The notes under the pieces are model-generated. The model ran no database searches, had not been told where the DNA came from, and worked only from the letters and a program-made list of their open reading frames with translations. A DNA stretch of 64,000 nt from Phytopseudomonas flavescens (GTDB lineage Bacteria > Pseudomonadota > Gammaproteobacteria > Pseudomonadales > Pseudomonadaceae): contig NZ_FNDG01000002.1 in assembly GCF_900100535.1 (NCBI RefSeq), forward strand, positions 1-64,000, given 5' to 3'. Shown here piece after piece: positions 25,710 to 34,149 of the stretch; position 1 is the stretch's first letter; every line of letters starts with the position of its first letter. The position numbers and the translations under genes are program-made.

Positions 25710-26783
25710 ATGCCGAATAACGACCGTTTGCTGGTGCAGATCCTGCTTCTGGGATTACTGGGCGCCAGCCTCTGGGTGCTGGCGCCGTTCTGGTCGGCGC
25801 TGTTCTGGGCCGCCGTACTGTCGTTCGCCAGCTGGCCGGTGATGCGCTGGCTGACCCGGCTGCTCAAGGGGCGACAGTCCGTCGCTGCCGGGCTGCTGAC
25901 CGGCGTCTGGATCGTGCTGGTCGCCGTGCCGCTGGTCATGCTCGGGGTCAATTTGGCCGACCACATTCGCGATGCCACTGCCGTGATCAAGGGGTTTCAG
26001 GTCGAAGGCCTGCCACCCCCGCCGACCTGGTTGCACTCGGTACCTCTGGTCGGTGCGCGCCTGGTCGGCATCTGGGAAACCCTCGATCAGCAGGGCTCGG
26101 CGCTGTTTGCCACGGTGCAGCCTTATCTCGGCCAGGTCGGCAACTTCCTGCTGGTGCGCAGTGCCAAGATCGGTGGGGGCATTCTCGAGTTGGCGCTGAG
26201 CCTGATTCTGGTGTTTTTCTTCTATCGAGACGGCCCGCGGCTGGCGGCGTTCGTCGAAAGCCTGCTCGAGCGGCTGATCGGCGAGCGTGCCGAGCATTAC
26301 CTCGAGCTGGTGGCCGGAACCGTGCAGCGGGTGGTGAACGGCGTGCTGGGCACTGCGGTAGCGCAGGCGATTCTCGCCTACATCGGCTTCATGATCGCTG
26401 GCATTCCAGGCGCCCTTTTGCTGGGCCTGCTGACCTTCGCCTGCAGCCTGATCATGGTGCCGCCGCTGATCTGGGGGCCGGCGGTGGCGTGGCTGATCTG
26501 GCAGGGCGAGATCGGCATGGCGATCTTCCTCGGCATCTGGGGCTTCTTCATCATCAGTGGCGTGGACAACATCCTCAAGCCTTACCTGATCAGCCGCGGC
26601 GGCAACCTGCCGCTGGTCGTGGTGCTGCTCGGGGTGTTCGGCGGCATTCTGGCCTTCGGCTTCATGGGGCTGTTCCTGGGGCCGACCCTGCTGGCGGTGG
26701 CCTACAACCTGCTCAGCGATTGGGTCGCTCGCAAGGCGCCGGCAGGTGCGCTGCCGCGCGACGAGGGTACGCCGCTGCTCTGA
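25710..26783 (+). CDS. AI-2E family transporter, YdiK-like
   Basis: 357 aa with about eight membrane helices in the AI-2E/PerM arrangement: two N-terminal helices, a helical periplasmic or cytoplasmic arm (residues 85-150), then six helices. The YdiK-like hallmark ISGVDNILKPYLISRGGNLP lies near residue 280. The family name reflects TqsA in E. coli; most members transport unknown substrates, so autoinducer-2 export should not be assumed. It starts 47 bases after the DUF4892 gene. Confidence 0.9.
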   Translation: MPNNDRLLVQILLLGLLGASLWVLAPFWSALFWAAVLSFASWPVMRWLTRLLKGRQSVAAGLLTGVWIVLVAVPLVMLGVNLADHIRDATAVIKGFQVEGLPPPPTWLHSVPLVGARLVGIWETLDQQGSALFATVQPYLGQVGNFLLVRSAKIGGGILELALSLILVFFFYRDGPRLAAFVESLLERLIGERAEHYLELVAGTVQRVVNGVLGTAVAQAILAYIGFMIAGIPGALLLGLLTFACSLIMVPPLIWGPAVAWLIWQGEIGMAIFLGIWGFFIISGVDNILKPYLISRGGNLPLVVVLLGVFGGILAFGFMGLFLGPTLLAVAYNLLSDWVARKAPAGALPRDEGTPLL

Positions 26784-27004
26784 GTGGCGACCATCCCTGG
26801 TACGTCAGTATGGCCCCGCACCCCAGATGAAACAGCCGTGCGCGACGCCCGGGCCACTTGCCTGCTCATCCCGCTGCCCCTGAAAAACGTACTGGATACT
26901 GCCACGAGCCGTGGCTGCGGCGCGGTAGTGGCACTTTTCCTCCGGCCCGCCGTCATAATCAGCACCGGCGACATGATTGCCGGACAACTTCTGGAGTATG
27001 CGAC

Positions 27005-27277
27005 ATGAAAGCCTGGATTCTCTTACCGATCGCGCTGTTGGCGGGCTGCTCAGCGACCACGTCCTACCGCGATAGCTGTGCCACTCAACTGGATGCCGCG
27101 TGGCAGGAGCTCGACCTCGCCAAAGCCGAAGGCTTTGCCGGCACCGTCAGTTACTCCAAGGCTGCATCGCTGATGACGGCTGCGAAAACCCAGCAACAGT
27201 TCGAAGCCTTTCGTGGCTGCAGCGACAAGTCGGAAAAGGCCCGCTTCTATATTCGTGAGTCTCGGGCGGGCCGCTGA
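27005..27277 (+). CDS. Small lipoprotein
   Basis: 90 aa. A lipoprotein signal peptide with lipobox LLAGC puts the lipidated cysteine at about residue 15. The mature part is a short helical protein (QLDAAWQELDLAKAEGFAG, KAASLMTAAKTQQQFEAF) with two further cysteines (DSCATQ and GCSDK). It resembles small outer-membrane lipoproteins conserved in pseudomonads, function unknown. About 220 bases without a gene precede it and contain a likely -10 box CATAAT near 26953. Confidence 0.85.
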   Translation: MKAWILLPIALLAGCSATTSYRDSCATQLDAAWQELDLAKAEGFAGTVSYSKAASLMTAAKTQQQFEAFRGCSDKSEKARFYIRESRAGR

Positions 27278-27460
27278 TAACCCACTCACGACCTGATAAG
27301 GGTCGGTTTGCAGTGGTCAAAAGGCTGGACTGCCAGTCTGGTCGCAAAGCCGCCCCAGGAGGTGTCCAGCTCTTGCATGGCTCCAGTTGGTGAGAGGGTG
27401 AGCAGGTGCTGACGGCCGACTGGAGTAAGCTGTCGGTACCCTGGCTTCCTGGAGAATGAG

Positions 27461-28090
27461 ATGCTGCTCGACTTCGCCGATCTGACCCCGCTGGAACGTT
27501 ACCGCTGGCTCGCTGCAAGCGTCACGCCCAGGCCCATTGCCTGGGTGTCGAGCCTTTCAGCAGAGGGCGTCGCCAATCTGGCACCCTTCAGTTTCTTTCA
27601 GGTGATAAGCGACGAGCCGGCCACGCTGATGGTCAACGTCGGCACCCGTGATGACGGCGCCCTCAAGGACACCCTGCGCAACGCTCAGGAAACCGGCGAA
27701 CTGGCGATTCATCTGGTGTCCTTCGCCCAGGCCGAGGCGATGAATGCCAGCGCTGCCATCCTGCCGCGCAGCAGCAGCGAATTCGAACATTTCGCGATCG
27801 CATCGATTCCCAGCTGCCGCATCGCACCGCCTCGGGTGGCTGGCGCGGCGATAGCGTTCGAATGCCGGGTGGCGGAAGTCATCGGCTACCCACGGCAGCA
27901 ACCCAACCATCATCTGATCTTCGCCGAGGTGCTGCTTGCACACGTCGACGATGGCGTGCTCGACGAAAAGGGCCGTATCGACCCACATCGCCTCGATGTG
28001 GTCGGGCGCCTGGGGGGGCAGCCTACAGCAGAACCCGTGACACCTTCGATTTGCACCGGCCGGCCTGACCCATTGCCCTCCGACGGGTAA
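27461..28090 (+). CDS. Flavin reductase family protein, frameshifted C-terminus
   Basis: 209 aa as read. It is a flavin reductase / FMN-binding split-barrel protein: SVTPRPIAWVSSLSAEGVAN, NLAPFSFFQVIS and the late GRIDPHRLDVVGRLGG are typical of the DIM6/NTAB group. After the GG at a run of seven G (28012-28018) the frame goes astray. One more G would restore AAYSRTRDTFDLHRP and a stop at 28068, the normal family ending. So either one G has been lost, or the base call is wrong. The affected tail is only about 17 residues, and the flavin-binding core is intact. Confidence 0.85.
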   Translation: MLLDFADLTPLERYRWLAASVTPRPIAWVSSLSAEGVANLAPFSFFQVISDEPATLMVNVGTRDDGALKDTLRNAQETGELAIHLVSFAQAEAMNASAAILPRSSSEFEHFAIASIPSCRIAPPRVAGAAIAFECRVAEVIGYPRQQPNHHLIFAEVLLAHVDDGVLDEKGRIDPHRLDVVGRLGGQPTAEPVTPSICTGRPDPLPSDG

Positions 28091-28290
28091 AAGGCTTGGT
28101 CAGCGCGGCAGGTCGGCAATCTTGCCCATGGGTATTTTTCCTTCAGGCACCCGATCGGCACCTTGGCGGCGCTTGCAATGCCGTCCGAGCGTGCCCCTCT
28201 TGCGCGCAGTTTCGTCAGCAAAGGTTACGTAGCACTTTGCCCGCTGCGGCTGGGCCAGTAGCATCAGGCCACTTGCATGAGGAGTGGACG

Positions 28291-29208
28291 ATGCACACGA
28301 AACTGGATGCCTGCCTGGATACCGTCAACCAGGTGCTGCTCGGCAAGGAAGCACAGGTGCGCCTGGCACTGACCTGCCTGCTGGCGCGTGGTCACCTGCT
28401 GATCGAAGATCTTCCTGGCATGGGCAAGACCACCCTCAGCCACGCCCTCGCCAAGGTGCTGGGATTGAGTTTCCAGCGCGTGCAGTTCACTTCCGATCTG
28501 CTGCCGGGCGATATCCTCGGCACCTCGGTCTTCGACAAGGATACCGGGCAGTTCCTTTTTCATCCCGGGCCCATCTTCGCCGAGCTGGTGCTGGCCGACG
28601 AAATCAACCGGGCCACCCCAAAGAGCCAGAGCGCCTTGCTGGAGGCCATGGAGGAGGGGCAGGTGACCATCGAGGGTGCGACCCGGCCACTGCCGGATCC
28701 GTTCTTCGTGATCGCCACGCAGAATCCGATCAGCCAGAGCGGTACCTTCGCCCTTCCCGAGTCGCAACTGGATCGCTTCCTGATGCGCCTTTCGCTTGGC
28801 TATCCGGCGCGCGCGGCGGAGAAGGCCTTGCTGCTGGGCGAACCCCGTCGTTCGGTGCTGCCAACCCTGGAAGCGGTGCTCAACCACGTCGAACTCGCGA
28901 AGTTGCAGGCCGAGGTGCCCAGGGTACGGGTCAGCGATGCTCTGGTCGATTATGTGCTGCGCCTGGTCGACGCCACGCGTACCCAGCCGCAGTTCGCCTG
29001 GGGCCTGTCGCCGCGGGGCAGCCTGGCCCTGCTGGCCGCGGCGCGTGCCTGGGCGCTGCTGGCGCAGCGTGATTATGTGATTCCCGAGGACGTGCAGGCC
29101 GTGCTGCCATCGGTTGCCGGCCATCGGCTGCGCGACCAGGCCGACCCAGCGGGGCATGGCGGCGGGGCACTGGTGCAGTGGCTGCTGCGCGAGGTTCCTG
29201 CGCTTTGA
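28291..29208 (+). CDS. MoxR-family AAA+ ATPase
   Basis: 305 aa from ATG 28291, with AGGAG six bases before. Walker A GMGKTT at 43-48, Walker B LADEIN at 101-106, sensor 1 IATQNP and the arginine-finger region SQLDRFLMR are intact; a C-terminal lid domain (about 215-300) completes the MoxR fold. MoxR ATPases act as chaperones for metal or cofactor insertion into VWA proteins. Here the partners are the next two genes, DUF58 and transglutaminase TgpA, in the widely conserved moxR-DUF58-tgpA order. The long frame upstream of the ATG is not supported. Confidence 0.95.
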   Translation: MHTKLDACLDTVNQVLLGKEAQVRLALTCLLARGHLLIEDLPGMGKTTLSHALAKVLGLSFQRVQFTSDLLPGDILGTSVFDKDTGQFLFHPGPIFAELVLADEINRATPKSQSALLEAMEEGQVTIEGATRPLPDPFFVIATQNPISQSGTFALPESQLDRFLMRLSLGYPARAAEKALLLGEPRRSVLPTLEAVLNHVELAKLQAEVPRVRVSDALVDYVLRLVDATRTQPQFAWGLSPRGSLALLAAARAWALLAQRDYVIPEDVQAVLPSVAGHRLRDQADPAGHGGGALVQWLLREVPAL

Positions 29209-30161
29209 CGAGTGCCCTGAAGCAGCGCTGGAGTCGCTGGCTGGACAAGCGCATTCCGGCGGCGGCCAGTATCCAACTCAGTCAGCGAAGGATCTTCATC
29301 CTGCCGACGCGGGTCGGGGTGGCGTTTCTGTTCGCGCTGTTGGTGATGCTGCTGGCGGCAATCAATTACCAGAGCAGCCTGGCCTACGCGCTGACCTTCC
29401 TGCTGGGCTCGGTGTTCGTGGTGGCCATCCTGCATACCTACCGCAACCTGGCCGGATTGGTGCTGCATGCCGCTGGCGCCGGTGCGGTGTTCGCCGGCGA
29501 GCAGGCACGTTTGCGGGTACGCCTGGAAAGCCGCGGGCGGGGCCATGAAGCCGTGGCGCTGGGCTGGCCGCCTGCCGATACGCTGCAGCAGGACGTCGCC
29601 GGCGGTGGTGCTGCCGAATGCGAGCTGAGCCTGCCGACCGAGCGCCGTGGCTGGTTGCACCCCGGCAGGCTGAGGGTGGAAAGCCGCTTTCCTCTCGGCC
29701 TGCTGGTGGCATGGAGTCTGATCGACCTGGATCAGGCGGTGCTGGTCTATCCGCGCCCCCTGGAGGGCGAGTTGCCGCTGGCCGCCGGCGGCAGCGAAGA
29801 CGATCAGGAGCAGGGGCATCTGAGCAGGGGGCAGGGCAGCGACGATTTCCAGGGGCTGCGAACCTACCAGCCGGGCGATTCGCGCAAGCGTCTGCATTGG
29901 AAGGCCTATTCCCGCGGCCAAGGGCTGCTGGTCAAGGATTTCGCCGCCCAGAGCGGTCGCGACCTGCTGCTGGATTTCGACGTGCTGAGCGGTGACCTGG
30001 AAAGCCGGCTGTCGCTGCTCTGCCACTGGGTGCTGGTGCTCTCCGAGCGGCAGCAGCCATTTGCCCTGCATCTGCCTGGCAGCCTGTTCGCAGCGGATAT
30101 CGGCGAGCGCCACCGCGAGCAGTGTCTGCGTGCCCTGGCGCTGCACGGAGCCCGCGCATGA
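29205..30161 (+). CDS. DUF58 membrane protein
   Basis: About 318 aa from a TTG at 29205 that overlaps the moxR stop (TTGA); an ATG at 29178 is possible and adds nine residues. Two membrane helices (about residues 30-75) are followed by the DUF58 domain, whose hallmark is DFQGLRTYQPGDSRKRLHWKA with the conserved arginine-lysine-tryptophan cluster, and a vWA-like C-terminal part without a clear MIDAS motif. DUF58 proteins accompany MoxR and TgpA and may be client or adaptor. The stop overlaps tgpA by four bases. Confidence 0.92.
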   Translation: MTSALKQRWSRWLDKRIPAAASIQLSQRRIFILPTRVGVAFLFALLVMLLAAINYQSSLAYALTFLLGSVFVVAILHTYRNLAGLVLHAAGAGAVFAGEQARLRVRLESRGRGHEAVALGWPPADTLQQDVAGGGAAECELSLPTERRGWLHPGRLRVESRFPLGLLVAWSLIDLDQAVLVYPRPLEGELPLAAGGSEDDQEQGHLSRGQGSDDFQGLRTYQPGDSRKRLHWKAYSRGQGLLVKDFAAQSGRDLLLDFDVLSGDLESRLSLLCHWVLVLSERQQPFALHLPGSLFAADIGERHREQCLRALALHGARA

Positions 30162-32152
30162 GCGCCATTCAGGGCATTCCACGGATCAGCCTGACCTGGC
30201 TGCTGGTGGCGCAGGCGCTGGTGATCGTGCCGCATCTGGGGCACCTGCCGCTATGGGTGATCGGCCTGTGGCTGGGCTGCGCCTTCTGGCGGGTACAGAT
30301 TTTCCGCATGCGTGCCGGTTATCCCACGCGCGTGCTGCGCATCGGCCTGATCGGACTGGCGGCACTCGGGGTGTTCCTGTCGCGCGGCACGCTGGTGGGG
30401 CTGGATGGCGGCGTGGTGCTGCTGATTGCCGCCTTCATCCTCAAGCTGCTGGAGATGCGCACCCGCCGCGACGCGCTGGTGCTTATCTTCCTCGGCTTCT
30501 TCGTGGTGGTGACCGCGTACCTGTTCGACGACAGCATTCTCGTCGCCTTATTCAGCCTGCTGCCGGTCTGCGCGCTGCTGGCGGCGCTGATCGGCTTGCA
30601 GCAGAGCGGTACGGCGAACCGTCCCTGGCGCACGCTTCGGTTATCCGCCAGCCTGCTGCTGCAAGCGCTGCCGCTGATGCTGTTGCTGTTCCTGTTCTTC
30701 CCACGCCTGGGGCCGCTCTGGTCGCTACCTGTAGCCAATGAGCGGGGCGCTGTCACCGGCCTTGCCGACAGCATGGCTCCCGGAGATATCGCCGAGCTGA
30801 CCCGTTCTGGTGAGCTGGCCTTTCGCGCCAGTTTCGAGGGCGAGGTGCCGCCGCGCAACGAGCTGTACTGGCGGGCGCTGACCCTCGATCATTTCGATGG
30901 GCGGCGCTGGTCGCAATCAACCGTCGCGCAGTTTTCGCCACCGCCGCAATGGCAGCCGCGTGGTGAGCCGTTGCGCTACAGCATCGTCATGCAGCCCACC
31001 ACGCGGCCCTGGCTGTTCGCCCTCGACGTCGCCCAGACCGACTTGCAGGGCACCCGGCAGATGGGCGATTTCCGCCTGCAGCGCAACCGGCCGGTGGACC
31101 GTGCGCTGCTTTATGACGTCAGTTCCTGGCCCCAGGCGATTCGCGAGCCGCAGGAGCGCCGCAATGGCATGCAGACCTGGCTACGCCTGCCTGAACAGGG
31201 GGACGCGCGCAGCCGCGCCTGGGCGCAGGCGTTGCGCCAAGAGCACCCGCAAGACGAGCAACTGGTCGCCGCGCTGCTCGGCCACTTCAACCGCCAGCCT
31301 TACGTCTACACCCTGACACCGACGCCGCTGGGCGCCGACTCCATCGACGAGTTCCTGTTCGATACGCGCAGTGGCTTCTGCGCCCACTATGCGGGCGCCA
31401 TGACGTTCGTGCTGCGGGCTGCGGGTATTCCCAGCCGGGTTGTCGCCGGCTATCAGGGGGGGGAGCTGAGCGGTAATGGTCGTTATGTGCAGGTACGCCA
31501 GTTCGATGCCCATGCCTGGGTCGAATACTGGCAGCCGGAAAAAGGCTGGACGAGCGTGGACCCGACCTTCCAGGTTGCCCCCGAGCGCATCGAGCAAGGT
31601 CTGGAGCAGGCCTTGGCAGGTGAGCAGAGCTTTCTCGCCGATTCGCCTTTCTCGCCCTTGCGCTATCGCAACCTGACCTGGCTGAACGAGATCCGTCTGG
31701 CCTGGGATGACCTCAATTACGGCTGGCAGCGCTGGGTTCTCGGTTATCAGGGCGCCCAGCAGTTCGAATTGCTGCAGCGCTGGTTCGGTCAAGTCGACAG
31801 CAGTCGCCTGATACTCGCATTGGTGGGCGGCGGCGGCTTGCTGTTGGGTCTGTTGTCGTTATGGCTGTTCAAGCCCTGGCGCGTCGAGCGGGACTCCCTT
31901 CTACGGGTGTTCCTGCGCTTCGAGCGCCTGCTGGCGCAGCACGGCGTGCAGCGAGCGGGCGGCGAAGGGCCCCGGGCTTTCGCTGCCCGGGCCACTCAGG
32001 CGCTGCCCGGGCAGGCCGAGGCCATCAAGGCCTTCTTGCAGGCTTATGAACTGCAGCGCTACGCGGGGCAGGCGCCAGCTCCGCGCGTGCTAATCCGACA
32101 GTTGAAGGTGCTTCGCCGCCAGCTACCGTGGCGTTGGAGTCGATCACAATGA
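30158..32152 (+). CDS. tgpA: TgpA, membrane-bound periplasmic transglutaminase
   Basis: 664 aa. Six or so N-terminal membrane helices (about 10-185) carry a DUF3488 region, followed by a periplasmic transglutaminase domain with the triad Cys408 (SGFCAHYAGAM), His452 (FDAHAWVEYW) and Asp468 (SVDPTF). One more helix lies near 555-575, then a cytoplasmic DUF4129 tail. In P. aeruginosa TgpA is reported essential for growth and is a periplasmic transglutaminase; the substrate is not settled. It is translationally coupled to the DUF58 gene (ATGA) and closes the moxR operon. Confidence 0.93.
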   Translation: MSAIQGIPRISLTWLLVAQALVIVPHLGHLPLWVIGLWLGCAFWRVQIFRMRAGYPTRVLRIGLIGLAALGVFLSRGTLVGLDGGVVLLIAAFILKLLEMRTRRDALVLIFLGFFVVVTAYLFDDSILVALFSLLPVCALLAALIGLQQSGTANRPWRTLRLSASLLLQALPLMLLLFLFFPRLGPLWSLPVANERGAVTGLADSMAPGDIAELTRSGELAFRASFEGEVPPRNELYWRALTLDHFDGRRWSQSTVAQFSPPPQWQPRGEPLRYSIVMQPTTRPWLFALDVAQTDLQGTRQMGDFRLQRNRPVDRALLYDVSSWPQAIREPQERRNGMQTWLRLPEQGDARSRAWAQALRQEHPQDEQLVAALLGHFNRQPYVYTLTPTPLGADSIDEFLFDTRSGFCAHYAGAMTFVLRAAGIPSRVVAGYQGGELSGNGRYVQVRQFDAHAWVEYWQPEKGWTSVDPTFQVAPERIEQGLEQALAGEQSFLADSPFSPLRYRNLTWLNEIRLAWDDLNYGWQRWVLGYQGAQQFELLQRWFGQVDSSRLILALVGGGGLLLGLLSLWLFKPWRVERDSLLRVFLRFERLLAQHGVQRAGGEGPRAFAARATQALPGQAEAIKAFLQAYELQRYAGQAPAPRVLIRQLKVLRRQLPWRWSRSQ

Positions 32153-32174
32153 GCGGTTTTCAGGAGAACCCGAA

Positions 32175-32936
32175 ATGAGTGGTTTCATCAGCAATTTGCG
32201 CAATGAGGTACTGCGTTTGCAAGTAGCGCTCTACGCCTGTCGCGAGCGTTTGCGGGCCCAGACGGATGCTGAGGCGCTGCATGATCTGCGGGTCTGCCTG
32301 CGCAGGCTGCGCAGCCTGTTGAAGCCGCTCAAGGGCGCTGCCGGCAGTGAGCCGTTGCAGCAGCGTGCGGCTGAGCTCGGGCGCTTGAGTGGCCCGCTGC
32401 GCGATCTGGAGGTGTTGATCGACGCCCTGAGGCAGTATGGCGGACATGCCGCTGCCGACCGGCGTGTGGCGCAGCGGGCCAGAGGCGACGCGATGTTGCT
32501 CGCGAGCCGTTCGCTGCCGGCACTGTTTCAGGCACTGGATGAATGGCCCCAGGAGCTGGCTCGGCAGCAAGCCAGCGGTGAGCTGGATGACTTGCACAAG
32601 AAGGTTCGCCGCTACCTGCGCAAGCAGAGTGATCGCCTGGTCGAGGCACTACGTGATGCCGAGCATGACCGCCACCGCGTTCGCCTGTTGATCAAGCGAG
32701 TGCGCTACACGGCAGAGGCGTATCCGCAGCTGTCGCCGCTGTCCGCCGGCCAGGTTCGCCTGCTCAAGAAGGCGCAGGCCGTGCTCGGCGACTGGCACGA
32801 TCACCTGCAGTGGCTGGCGAGAGCCGAAACGGAGAAGGATCTGCAGCTATTCGAACAGCCATGGCGCCATTCGATGGAGGAGGCCGGGCGATCCTCGGAA
32901 GTGATTCAGGCGCGTCTGCTTGCCGCGCTGGCGTGA
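32175..32936 (+). CDS. CHAD domain protein
   Basis: 253 aa all-helical protein with conserved histidines: EALHDLRVCLRRLRSLLKPL near residue 35 and DWHDHLQWLARAE near the end, the basic and histidine-rich surface typical of CHAD domains. These bind inorganic polyphosphate and are often found on polyP granules. No CYTH domain or polyphosphate kinase is nearby. AGGAG precedes the ATG, and the gene begins 22 bases after tgpA, so it may be part of that operon. Confidence 0.92.
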   Translation: MSGFISNLRNEVLRLQVALYACRERLRAQTDAEALHDLRVCLRRLRSLLKPLKGAAGSEPLQQRAAELGRLSGPLRDLEVLIDALRQYGGHAAADRRVAQRARGDAMLLASRSLPALFQALDEWPQELARQQASGELDDLHKKVRRYLRKQSDRLVEALRDAEHDRHRVRLLIKRVRYTAEAYPQLSPLSAGQVRLLKKAQAVLGDWHDHLQWLARAETEKDLQLFEQPWRHSMEEAGRSSEVIQARLLAALA

Positions 32937-33040
32937 GCACGCCGGGATCTCCGTGCAAATGACCGAACTGGCGTTCACCGCAGGCTCGCTGCCGGGCAGC
33001 TAGTCTCTTACTATCTGGCAGACGTCCATGGGAGGTGAGC

Positions 33041-33838
33041 ATGAATTTCTCCGCACTGCTGGAGCAGTTGCAGCGCACGCCTGAGGCATTGTCGATTCCC
33101 CCTGACTGGAGCCAGGGGCGCGCCAGTTTCGGTGGCGTGGTGGCGGCGCTGGTGTACGCGGTGATGCGCAGCAAGGTACCGGTGCAGCGCCCGCCGCGCT
33201 CGCTGGCGATCAGCTTCGTCGCGCCGGTAGTACCGGGCATCGCCACCCGCTTCGAGGCCGAAGTGTTGCGCGAGGGCAAGGCAGTCAGTCAGGTGTTGGG
33301 ACGTGCGTTTCAGAATGATGAGGTCGTGGCGCTGGTTCAGGGTAGCTTCGGCGCCGCTCGTACCTCTTCGGTCAGGGTCGCCGCGCAGCCTGCACCCAGG
33401 TTCGAGGCCCTGGAGAGCAGCCAGGAGCTGGCTTATATCCCACAGGCCACGCCGGAGTTCATCCGTCACCTGGCGATGCGCTGGGGGCTGGGCGGCTTGC
33501 CATTCAGCGGCAGCCAGTCACGCGAGATGGGCGGCTGGGTACGTTTTCGCGATCAGCAGCGAATCGAAACCCTGAATGAGACGCACCTGCTGGCGCTCGT
33601 CGATGCCTGGCCGCCGGCCCTGCTGTCGCAGCTCAAAGGGCCGGCCCCCAGCAGTTCCTTGACCTGGACGATCGACTTCATCCAGCCGTTGGTTCCGCTG
33701 ACCTCCGATCAATGGTGCCTGTATCGTGCTGAGATCGAACACGCCCGCGATGGCTTTGGCCATGTCGCAGCGGCGCTGTGGACACCCGGCGGTGAGCTGC
33801 TCGCGATCAGCCGTCAGACCGTGATGGTATTCGGCTGA
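33041..33838 (+). CDS. Double-hotdog acyl-CoA thioesterase family protein
   Basis: 265 aa from ATG 33041 (GGAGGTGAGC ribosome site). Two hotdog halves in TesB fashion: an N-terminal domain with DWSQGRASFGGVVAALVYAV and a C-terminal domain with ETLNETHLLALVDAWPPALL and TWTIDFIQPL. The family (TesB-like acyl-CoA thioesterase 3) hydrolyses fatty acyl-CoA. Its 3' end overlaps the convergent small membrane protein gene by 25 bases. Confidence 0.9.
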   Translation: MNFSALLEQLQRTPEALSIPPDWSQGRASFGGVVAALVYAVMRSKVPVQRPPRSLAISFVAPVVPGIATRFEAEVLREGKAVSQVLGRAFQNDEVVALVQGSFGAARTSSVRVAAQPAPRFEALESSQELAYIPQATPEFIRHLAMRWGLGGLPFSGSQSREMGGWVRFRDQQRIETLNETHLLALVDAWPPALLSQLKGPAPSSSLTWTIDFIQPLVPLTSDQWCLYRAEIEHARDGFGHVAAALWTPGGELLAISRQTVMVFG

Positions 33839-34044
33839 GTCTCGGTGGCTGGCAGCAGCGCCTGGCGTGCCAGTGCATAGGCGGCGATGGCGCCCAAAGC
33901 GGACAGCACCAGCGCCAGTGGGCCCGAGCCACTGCCGGCCAGGGCCAGTGACACCAGCAAGAGCGGCAAGGCAATCGCCAGCATTGGCATGTCGAGCGAT
34001 TCACTGCTGTCTGGCTGGGCGAGGGGGGCGGTTTGCGTGGTCAT
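33814..34044 (-). CDS. Small two-helix membrane protein
   Basis: 76 aa. A polar N-terminus (about 20 residues) is followed by two hydrophobic segments (MLAIALPLLLVSLALAG and ALVLSALGAIAAYALARQAL) with a short turn between them. No domain is recognised. AGGAGA lies six bases before the ATG, supporting a real gene in spite of its size. It overlaps the thioesterase 3' end tail to tail. Function unknown; inner membrane. Confidence 0.6.
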   Translation of the reverse strand: MTTQTAPLAQPDSSESLDMPMLAIALPLLLVSLALAGSGSGPLALVLSALGAIAAYALARQALLPATETQPNTITV

Positions 34045-34149
34045 GGGCGGTCTCCTGCATCAGATGGAGCCAGTCTATGGCGCCGCATGCCCGGCAGCGA
34101 ATTGATCCCTGCTATGTGGCAGATAGCTTTTGCACTATCTGTCCATGCC

